From contig CM060342.1 in NCBI GenBank assembly GCA_030674155.1, forward strand, positions 13,712,692 to 13,722,691: a stretch of 10,000 nt of DNA, in the 5' to 3' direction. Under the pieces are notes generated by a model, which had not been told where the DNA came from, did not search any database, and worked only from the letters and a program-made list of their open reading frames with translations. The DNA is from Stramonita haemastoma (taxonomy: Eukaryota > Mollusca > Gastropoda > Neogastropoda > Muricidae). The translations under genes and the position numbers were made by a program. Below, piece by piece: positions 1 to 6,837 of the stretch; within the stretch, counting starts at the first letter, position 1, and the number at the start of each line of letters is the position of its first letter.

Positions 1-25
1 CGTGTGTGTGTGTGGGGGGGGGGGA
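1..25. repeat. TG tract followed by a G run
   Basis: The window opens inside a short alternating GT tract that passes into an uninterrupted run of about eleven Gs. It is probably the end of a longer microsatellite cut off by the window edge. No gene is associated with it. Confidence 0.85.
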
Positions 26-1130
26 GGCAGGGTGATGGGACTACATAATGAGCCAACTGTGTAGTGACAAATCATCTCCAAACCACAAAATAAGCCAATA
101 ATCTATATTTTGGAATACACTTTCTGGCTCTGCAGTCTGAGACGTCACAATGACGTATTTTCGATATGACGTCAACAGGTCTGTAAGAAGAAAAAAAGAA
201 AACCACATGTAGGCCAGCTTAGAGGCCATCCTTTTCTTTTGTTCATATCAACTCGGGGATAGATAGGGCTGCAAGATGGGCTGACTGTGAGATCGTCACC
301 TCAAGTCTGTCTCAAGTCTGTGCTGCACATCCCAAGCAGTTGTGGGCTGCCTAAGCTGTGCTGTTTAATCCGTGGAGCCTTCGGTTTTCTTCTCGGGGCG
401 AAAGATGTGGTGGTAAAAAGCCAAGTGCTAGCCTGCCGGATACGAGTGGAAAGTCGTCGTGCTGTGTCTGCACCCAATCTTCTGTAGGACATCCGGATGA
501 GCACTTCACAGTAATTTCATGTTTAGCACACGTTTTGGTGTTTTTAATACAACCCAAATCCCGCAAGCTTTTTTCCCCCCAGCTTCTTTCTCTGGAGTAG
601 ATTCACGATTCTCTTATAATCAACGATGCTATCAGAGCTTGGACTAACCCGTCTTCATGACAGTCTTCGAAATAATCTTGATCTAGAGAAAAAAAAAGTT
701 GAGCATCGAAATTCCTTCAAATCTGGGCAAGAACGTGAGAATTCGTAAATAATCAGTGCTTAGGATATGATGCTAACTGGAAACATGATCATAATGATAA
801 GCATCGATGCAACAAAAAGAAAATCCTAGAAATTCTATTGCAGGCTGATATCAATCAGAAATAGATCTATCTTGTGATTGCTTACGTACGGTTAGGGATC
901 TGTATTCATGAGTGTTGGTTCACGTGCTAGATTGAGACGCTCCATAAATCTGACCCGCCACCCACCCCCCTACCCTTCCATGCCAGTTCAGGCAGGGAAT
1001 GCAGAAAGACTGGGATGGCGCCCAAGAAGTCTCAAGGCTTATGGGGACACTTTTCTTGCCATCTTTGCCCTGCTTTTCTTCTTTTACCTGGTGTCTTCAA
1101 CTTTGTAGATGATATCTGTCCACGGGCTGA
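26..1130. other. Gene-free stretch, mixed composition
   Basis: No reading frame here looks protein-coding. The open frames are at most about 80 codons, overlap each other on both strands, and lack splice context or recognisable protein character. Apart from the CRE-like cluster near 139-174, the stretch holds only small duplications, such as a repeated CTCAAGTCTGT near 300-321, and a perfect 10-base palindrome, GCATCGATGC, near 802-811. It is probably intergenic, or upstream sequence of the gene that begins near 2988 or 4118. Confidence 0.6.
139..174. promoter_or_regulatory. Cluster of three CRE/ATF-like motifs
   Basis: Three ACGT-core bZIP-type motifs lie within about 36 bases. There is a near-consensus GACGTCAC at 141-148, a half-site TGACG at 151-155, and a perfect palindromic TGACGTCA at 167-174. 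TGACGTCA is the established binding site of CREB/ATF proteins. Three sites this close in otherwise AT-leaning DNA are unusual by chance, so an enhancer or promoter role is plausible. No transcript start is visible beside them, and the nearest candidate exon is about 2.8 kb downstream. Confidence 0.35.
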
Positions 1131-1347
1131 GTCAGCTTGATTTCTGTAGTGCAAGGGAGTTGTCAGCTTGATTTCTGTAGTGCAAGGGAGTTGTCAGCTG
1201 GATTTCTGTAGTGCAAGGGAGTTGTCAGCTTGATTTCTGTAGTGCAAGGGAGTTGTCAGCTTGATTTCTGTAGTGCAAGGGAGTTGTCAGTTTGATTTCT
1301 GTAGTGCAAGGGAGTTGTCAGCTGGATTTCTGTAGTGCAAGTGATCT
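1131..1347. repeat. 31-bp tandem repeat, seven copies
   Basis: Seven head-to-tail units of exactly 31 bases start at 1131, 1162, 1193, 1224, 1255, 1286 and 1317. Each begins GTCAGCTTGATTTC or a one-base variant and ends GCAAGGGAGTT. Copies 3 and 7 have GTCAGCTGG, copy 6 has GTCAGTTTG, and the last copy diverges at its 3' end. The near-identity of the copies points to recent expansion. The unit length is not a multiple of three, and the short reverse-strand frame across it is not credible as a gene. Confidence 0.95.
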
Positions 1348-1510
1348 GTCTTGTCACACTTCTTTGACTTATTTTCTGTTCACAGTTACTTCTTCCTTTC
1401 TTCCATCGTTTCTTCACCTGGGTATTTATTATCAGTAACATTCCTGCATGTTCTGATGCGGTTTATCCAAGGGATATTGTGCGTTGTCTAGGCTGGTTAA
1501 GCCCCGCCGT

Positions 1511-1530
1511 CACATACACACACATACGCA

Positions 1531-1608
<78 letters not shown>
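1511..1608. repeat. CA microsatellite with CGCA interruptions
   Basis: A tract of about 98 bases starts with CACATACA and a (CGCA)n block, then continues as roughly 58 bases of uninterrupted (CA)n. The open frame through it encodes only a Thr-His alternation and is an artefact of the repeat. Confidence 0.95.
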
Positions 1609-1610
<2 letters not shown>

Positions 1611-2836
1611 GCAAAAGTCTTACGTGTTGATCTCAAACTGGCTTTTCTTCTTTTGGTTTGACCCCATCACATATTTCTTGAACAGCCAGTTTTGATTGCT
1701 TTTCTTACACTGTTGGCCTGTCCTAGCTTCTGAAATTTATTTTGACGACCTACATTCTGATGAAGATTACACAGAGAAGTTTAAAACCGAATCAACATCG
1801 TGAACGAGTAGGATGAATGCACAGGTGGTAAACAGACTGTGATATTCGCATATTTATACTTATACATTAAAAACAACTTCAACAAATCATTCAGTTCTCA
1901 TAACGTGGATCTCGAAAATACAGATTAAACACACGGATGTGCTATCTAAGTAACAAATATACACAAATTTGGATCAGGGAAAAAAAGATGCAACAGAGCT
2001 GCTAAAAACAAAGCCAAACAACAACAAAACAAAGCAGGGACATTCCCAACCTATAAAAGTTCTTGTTCCTACCTAAGCTTGGAAACAGATTGAAGGAGTG
2101 AGAATGAAACAGGAAAGGTTAAATATTGTCCAGTCACAAAACATAGTGAAACCAAGTTCAAGAAATAGCTGTTTGAGAATTTCAAATCATCTTCACCATA
2201 CGCTTCTTCACTTTGTTTCGCTTACTAAAGCAACAGCTTTTCCGGTTAAGTGAAGAGATAAACATAATTTATTTGCCAAGTGCGGTGACGAACATCTCGC
2301 AATTCACCCCGTTCCCCCTCTACTTACAAATAATTCAAACTGATGATACAAACTTTTCAAAAATAGGACGAGAGTTTAAACCGTACCTAAAGATATCCGC
2401 AGAAATTAAATAAAACAAAGAATCAATAGACAACCTCCTGTGACCTACAAAAACAAAAAAAGGAAAGCTATTTCTGTTTCCCATTATTACGTGTTTCCGG
2501 TATCCCTTGACCTGCTTAACTTCAACTGCTTCATCTCTGCATTTCTGCAAGCTGGAACCTCAAAATATTCGCCATAGAGTTCCCAGCCTGTTCCGTTTTT
2601 TTGGGAGCAAGCTTCGATCCAATTCCAAGGAGCTTCTGAATTAATCACTGCTTTCTATGCTCTGCCGTCGTCCGTAGCCAAGAATCATCTGAATGTTATA
2701 ATTCTCCCGAAATACTGCAGATACCCAGGCGTAATAATCCTGATCACTTAGTCACACTGTGTATTTATTTGCCTCTGGTGGCATAGGCCTTTAGGTCTTC
2801 TTATGTTGTTGGTAAGAAGTGGAGTAACCATACAGT
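1609..2836. other. Gene-free stretch upstream of the candidate first exon
   Basis: This is AT-rich sequence with many stops in all frames and only short, unconvincing open frames (for example 2213-2413 on the plus strand and 2335-2550 on the minus strand). There are no tRNA-like folds, long repeats or mobile-element protein fragments that I can recognise. It is best treated as intergenic or upstream sequence. Confidence 0.6.
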
Positions 2837-2987
2837 GTGGAGTGGTGGCCGGCAGGGGAGAGAGAGAGAGAGGCGGACAGTGTGGGAATCCCTGCTATGA
2901 GGCGGCGGGAAGGCTGTGCAGGTTGTTGTTGCCACAGAAACCGTGTGGTGAGGCAAGGCGTGGGAGGAGGGAAGGGGCCGGGGCATC
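2837..2987 (+). promoter_or_regulatory. GC-rich, purine-rich leader: possible promoter or 5' UTR
   Basis: About 150 bases are clearly richer in G and C than the flanks. They include a (GA)n tract near 2860-2871, a GGCGGCGGG stretch and several GGGAGG-type blocks, directly before an ATG. Such a local composition change is common at promoters or first exons of animal genes. No TATA box was seen at a convincing distance. The assignment depends on the candidate exon at 2988-3033 being real. Confidence 0.3.
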
Positions 2988-3033
2988 ATGTGGTCCTACA
3001 GGCTGTACCGCTACCCCTCCCTGCTGCTGGTCT
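2988..3033 (+). CDS. Candidate first coding exon of the ankyrin/SOCS-box gene
   Basis: An ATG at 2988 (A at -3, so a moderate initiation context) opens about 15 codons, MWSYRLYRYPSLLLV, and then meets a strong donor, GTGAGT, at 3034. One base of the last codon is left over. That phase joins in frame to the next block only if the acceptor ends at 4119 (GAG), giving a leucine codon. The more usual CAG acceptor ending at 4117 would create an immediate stop. Alternatively this is a non-coding first exon and translation starts at the ATG at 4158, which has a better context (A at -3, G at +4). The short length makes the call weak; it rests on the donor, the composition change and the position upstream. 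Confidence 0.3.
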
Positions 3034-3281
3034 GTGAGTTCAAACCCTCCCTCCCCTCCCCCCCTGTGTTGTTTCTCCTGTCCTGTCTGTCTGTACTATG
3101 GGTGATAGGGAGGGAAATGTTAGTAGATGGCTCGTTACATTATGGCAAGTTACCCATAGACAATAGGTTTCAAGGCATTTCTCCACATTTCTATGCATAG
3201 CTGACCACACTTATATTTGTTTTTAACTGTCTATCCTTAAAATCAGAACTATGTAATATTTGAGATAGGATGCATTTTGCC

Positions 3282-3346
3282 AAAAAGAGCAACGTTTTCC
3301 AGTTAATCCCAAAAAAGGCAGCGTTTTCCAGTTAATAAAAAAAAAA
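3282..3346. repeat. Two-copy 29-bp imperfect duplication
   Basis: The motif CGTTTTCCAGTTAAT occurs twice, 29 bases apart, each copy preceded by an A-rich stretch and a purine-rich spacer. The second copy runs into a run of ten As. This is a small local duplication with no evident function. Confidence 0.8.
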
Positions 3347-3417
3347 CCAGGTTATCATGTCGCTTGTATGGAAAAACATTGGCATATGTTGTTATGGGGA
3401 CGAGATGTTTATGAAGT

Positions 3418-3461
3418 TGTGTGTGTTGTGTGTGTGTGTGTTGTGTGTGTGTGTGTGTGTG

Positions 3462-3541
<80 letters not shown>
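3418..3541. repeat. Compound TG then GA microsatellite
   Basis: Interrupted (TG)n from about 3418 to 3461 passes directly into (GA)n from about 3466 to 3541 with a single break near 3494. The GA part is a homopurine tract of about 75 bases. Open frames across it on both strands are products of the repeat. Confidence 0.95.
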
Positions 3542-3543
<2 letters not shown>

Positions 3544-3620
3544 CATCCTCATAGAGAGACATCCTATAAACTACAGCCACATCACATGTAGGCTACTATG
3601 ATTTCCTACAATATAACTCT

Positions 3621-3675
<55 letters not shown>

Positions 3676-3787
3676 TGTGTGCGGCGGCGTGCGTGTGTGG
3701 TGTGTGCGCGCGCGGCGTGTGTGTGTGTGTTGTGCGTGCGTGCGCGCTGTGTGTGTGTGTGCGTGCGTGCGTGGATGTGTGTAGTGC

Positions 3788-3819
<32 letters not shown>

Positions 3820-3865
3820 CGTGAGAGAGACAGAGACAGACAGACAGACAGAGACAGACACAGAG
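3621..3865. repeat. Long TG/CG-type alternating tract ending in a GACA block
   Basis: About 200 bases are almost entirely alternating purine-pyrimidine: (TG)n interrupted by GCGC, GCGGCGG and GTGCGTGC variants. The tract then changes to GAGA and (GACA)n to about 3865. The many CG steps among TG steps distinguish it from the simpler tracts nearby. The 100-codon open frames on both strands encode only Val-Cys or Thr-His alternations and are not genes. Confidence 0.95.
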
Positions 3866-3977
3866 GACAGCTTGTAGACGTGAAAGAGACAGATTCTAGA
3901 CCGACACCACCACCATAGGTAGACATCCTAAAACCTCGAGATCACACCACACGTTCCACCATTTCCTGTCATTAGAT

Positions 3978-4086
3978 GTGTGGTGTGTGTGTGTGTATGT
4001 GCATGTGTGTGAGTTTGATTGCCCCCCCCCCCCACACACACACACACACCACTCACACCCCCCCCCTCCACACACACACACACACA
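3978..4086. repeat. TG tract, C14 run and CA tracts just before an acceptor
   Basis: A TG-rich tract (3978-4014) is followed by a run of about fourteen Cs (4021-4034), a CA tract (4035-4048), a second C run (about 4058-4066) and a second CA tract (4070-4086). The TG and CA arms are complementary and can fold back on each other around the C run. The block ends about 30 bases before the splice acceptor at 4117, so it overlaps where a branch point and polypyrimidine tract would lie. Confidence 0.9.
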
Positions 4087-4117
4087 AGTGATTGTATATA
4101 TGTCTACACTTCCACAG

Positions 4118-5573
4118 AGTGCACGGGGTGAGCGAAAGCCTGAGTGACAACAGCAGCATGGTGCAGGACATCAGCTGCCCCCAGGCGGTGGCGGAGGCCG
4201 TGTACCGCGCGCTGCTCAGCGGCACCAAGCTGCCCCCCCTCACCCACTCCCAGGAGCTCCGAGCGGCCCTGCTCACCTTCCAGCCCTCCTCGACCTTCAG
4301 CGAAACCCAGGAAGCCGACCTGGCCAACAGGAACCAGACGGACGGCAGGAGCGTGGAGAACGCTCCAGTCAGCTCCATCCTGCCTCCCAAAGCCAAAACC
4401 CCCCCGCCCCCACCTCCAACCCAGCCCCTGTCTCAGTCCCAGGCAGCGGAGAAATCCAAGAAGAAGTCTCCCGCCTCCTCGGTGCTGATGATCGAGGCGT
4501 TGTCCCGGCGGAGGATGGACGCCGTGCGGCAGCTGCACGAGGTGTGCCCGCAGCTCCTGGCCTCCATCCCTCTCTTCGATCACAGGCCCGTGCCGCCCCC
4601 CGCCCTCAGCCCCGACACGCGCCCCTCCACGTCCGGATTCAGCAGCCACAACTGCGGCGGTAGCGGGGGCGGGGGCATCCCTCTCAACTGCAGCCCGTCC
4701 AGCCTGGCGCCTCACTCCGTGTCGGCCTCGTCCTCCTTCTCCCTGACGCCTAACGTGTGTCGGCTCAACCGCTCTTCCCACCTCCTGGACCTGGCCGCGG
4801 AGAACCAGACTCTGCTCGTCTTCGTTCTGCAGCACCACCCGGAGATCGGCGGGAGGTCCGGGAAGAGGGAGGCTTCTTCTCCCAGCTCGCCCGCCGCCGC
4901 TCGGGGGGGTCATCGCGCCTCCAGGAAGAGCGACGCTGATGACGGCGTCATCAACTCCGCGCGCGACACGTGTCAGTATCGCGCGGACACCCCCCAGGCG
5001 CCGCAGACCCCTCCTTCTGCCAAGGATTGTGCTGCTGCTGCGAAAAGGAGACACGGGGTGACGAGCCAGGATGAAGGTCAAGGTCATCCTGGTGGGTCGG
5101 GGGGTCTGGCGAGCGGTAGTGGTCACGAGGAGGAAGAGAAAAACGGTGGGGAAGACGAGCTGCTGGCAGACTTAGACCCCAACAACCCCGTGACCATCTG
5201 CATTCGGAAAAACGACTCGGAGGTGCTGCAGTACCTGCTCTTCAAACACGTGTGGCAGCACTTCCTCTTGGACGAGGCCTTCAACAAGCCGCACACCAGC
5301 TACAACTCGGACGCCATCCTGGAGGACTTGCTGGGGGGCTGCCCGGACTGCCTGTGGTTCGTGCACTGCGCCGCCCTCATGGGCTGCCCCCAGCTCCTGC
5401 AGATGGTGCTGTGTGGCCAGTTCTGTCAGCACCCGCTCAAGAGGACCTTTTTCTCCGGCAGTATTCCCCAGGACTCGGGCACTTTTTCTCTACTCAAAGG
5501 TGACGGCGGGAAGAACGCCCAGACTAAAACGCAGGCCCTCTCCAATTGCCAGAGGCGGGGGAGAACCTTCGCG
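4118..5573 (+). CDS. Coding block 1: N-terminal ankyrin-like region with disordered inserts
   Basis: An open frame runs uninterrupted from the acceptor at 4117 to a donor, GCG|GTAAGA, at 5574, with strong G/C preference at third positions. If translation starts at the ATG at 4158 (A at -3, G at +4), the block encodes residues 1-472. Visible parts are an N-terminal helix near residues 5-20, a Pro-rich linker (a run of six prolines) near residue 82, and helical ankyrin-like segments near residues 108-125, 205-222, 342-356 (including SEVLQYLL) and 399-415 (including HCAALMGCPQLLQMV). A Gly/Ser-rich and charged insert lies near residues 225-335. The repeats are divergent and lack a perfect TPLHxAA consensus. 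The frame survives many C and G homopolymers without a break, in contrast with the last block. If the exon at 2988 is used, about 28 residues are added at the N-terminus. Confidence 0.75.
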
Positions 5574-5834
5574 GTAAGAAATCTGCGAGAATCGCGGACG
5601 GTTCGAAGGTCGTCGAGGTACAGGAAAGTTTGATGGACACAGTCGCTGAGAATAGTGACCCAGAAATGGACAATGAATGTTCACACGATAAAAGCGTTGT
5701 TCAAGCCTCTACGCAATCTGCGTCTCCCAAACGTCCAAAACTATCCCACCATCTTCAACCATCAAGTCCCCTCAGGGGGGTGCTTCGCCAGAATCCCAAA
5801 CGCGTGAATCCAAATCCCCTTTCCCCTCTCCCAG
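5574..5834 (+). other. Candidate 261-base phase-0 intron
   Basis: The left edge is GCG|GTAAGA, a consensus donor falling exactly between codons. The right edge is a pyrimidine tract ending CCTCTCCCAG, an excellent acceptor at 5834. Removing it joins frame 3 to frame 3 and skips the in-frame stop at 5631-5633, so the splice model is self-consistent. Its base composition is more A/T-rich than the flanking coding blocks. Against this, most of the segment also reads as hydrophilic, protein-like sequence (frame 2 to about 5775, then frame 1 to the stop at 5887). Retained or mis-sequenced coding DNA is therefore the alternative. Confidence 0.55.
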
Positions 5835-6511
5835 ACGAGGCAAACCTCTTTTGACGTACCAGAGAAATTCTCGACATCCTACCCTCTAAGCCGATCCGGC
5901 TCGCAGACCCGCCCGGACCCCAACAAGGCGTTTCCCGTGTCGCTGCCCATCATGGACCGCTGGATCTCTCGCTGCATGCACGTCAAACTGAACCCTCTCC
6001 ACCTGGCCTGCTGGCGCTGCGACCCCGACTCCATCAAGGTCCTGCTCCAACACGGCGCCGACGTTCGCGCCATCGCCGAAGAACTGGCGGCCCCGGACTC
6101 CCACAGGGCCGACACCCCGGGAAGCCAAGCCACGGACCCGGCCAGCGCAGAATCCTCCACCTTGGAGATGAGCCTCAACTTCATGTCGGTGACCGTCAAC
6201 TCCAGCGGCTTGGACCTTGGCACGCGCCACAACAGCCTGGAGGAGCTCCTGAAGAAGGGCGCCACGGACAAGCCCTGCGGCCTCTCCGCGCTGGCCATGC
6301 TGGCCCTGGGCATCAGGTCGCCCCCGGACTTCTCCCTGTCCATCGGCAAGTCGCTGGGGCTGGTGCTGCCCACGCTGCCCGAGCTGTGGGGCGGGCAGGT
6401 GGACCGCACGAGCTGGCGCGCCAAGCAGAGTCTGCTGGAGGCCCTCCATCTGCTGCTGGACGCCGGCTGCGACGTCAACGTCTCCTCGCGCGTCTTCGGG
6501 AAGACCTACAG
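5835..6511 (+). CDS. Coding block 2: clear ankyrin repeats
   Basis: The frame is open from the acceptor at 5834 to the donor CAG|GTCGGT at 6512, ending with two bases of an arginine codon. It gives roughly residues 473-698 of the protein. The best ankyrin repeat in the window lies here, near residues 524-549: LNPLHLACWRCDPDSIKVLL followed by QHGADV. This matches the TPLHxA...LLxxGADV pattern. A second, near residues 671-688, contains EALHLLLDAGCDVNV, the second helix and loop of another repeat. Between them is a less regular segment with a helical ALAMLALGI stretch. Ankyrin repeats form protein-binding surfaces, so this part probably contacts the substrate. The codons are strongly GC-ending, like block 1. 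Confidence 0.85.
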
Positions 6512-6531
6512 GTCGGTGTCACGCCTTGTCC

Positions 6532-6584
<53 letters not shown>

Positions 6585-6837
6585 GTTGAGTAAGTTAGCG
6601 ATGTATGTATGTATGTATGTGTGTGGTGTGATGTGTGTGTGTGTGTGTGTGTGTGTGTTGTGGCGTGTGCGTGGTGTGTACGTGCGTGTGTGCACACGCG
6701 CGCTGCGTACCTGCGTGCGTGCGTGTTATTTATTTATTTTATTTTATTTATATCTATTCTTTCATGAATATATTTATTCTTTTATACATCTCTTCTTTCA
6801 CACACATTTCAACCTTTTTTCTCTCTGCACGCCCCAG
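6512..6837 (+). other. Intron with TG repeats next to the donor
   Basis: The donor CAG|GTCGGT at 6512 and the acceptor GCCCCAG ending at 6837, preceded by a pyrimidine-rich stretch (about 6795-6835), define a 326-base phase-2 intron. Joining AG to A restores an arginine codon and the reading continues as KTYRAMELFLEP. It holds (TG)n at 6534-6583, a (GTAT)n block at 6602-6621, a second TG tract at 6633-6660, GTGC-rich sequence, and an AT-rich tail. The join is strongly supported by frame and by codon use on both sides. Confidence 0.8.
6534..6660. repeat. Intronic TG and TGTA microsatellites
   Basis: Almost pure (TG)n begins about 22 bases after the splice donor and continues for about 50 bases. 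A short unique spacer, a (GTAT)n block and a second (TG)n tract follow. These open frames give only Val-Cys repeats and are not coding. Confidence 0.95.

Larger units (their letters stand above)
3034..4117 (+). other. Probable first intron, filled with microsatellites
   Basis: The region runs from a consensus donor, GTGAGT at 3034, to an acceptor, TTCCACAG, ending at 4117 (or GAG ending at 4119). It carries no credible coding sequence and consists largely of simple repeats, listed separately. The acceptor is well supported because coding-like sequence begins immediately after it. The donor is less certain because the upstream exon is only a candidate. Confidence 0.5.

Noticed and set aside
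358..600. Short overlapping open frames on both strands
   Set aside because: All are under about 80 codons, overlap each other, and lack codon bias, splice signals or recognisable motifs.
921..926. E-box CACGTG
   Set aside because: It is a single six-base match with no supporting context and is expected by chance in 10 kb.
1757..1802. Hammerhead-ribozyme-like core CTGATGA
   Set aside because: The second core element reads GAAT rather than GAAA (1789-1792), and no convincing stem II pairs between the two parts. It is probably a chance match or a highly decayed copy.
3598..3926. About 100-codon open frames on both strands through the TG tract
   Set aside because: They encode only Val-Cys or Thr-His alternation from a dinucleotide repeat.
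4104..5126. 340-codon open frame on the minus strand
   Set aside because: It lies wholly opposite coding block 1. GC-rich third positions leave the reverse frame free of stops, and its Arg/Gly/Val-rich translation has no domain character. It is a shadow of the plus-strand gene.
5879..6478. Two overlapping minus-strand open frames of about 190-200 codons
   Set aside because: They mirror coding block 2, where clear ankyrin repeats are read on the plus strand. Neither has its own splice or start context.
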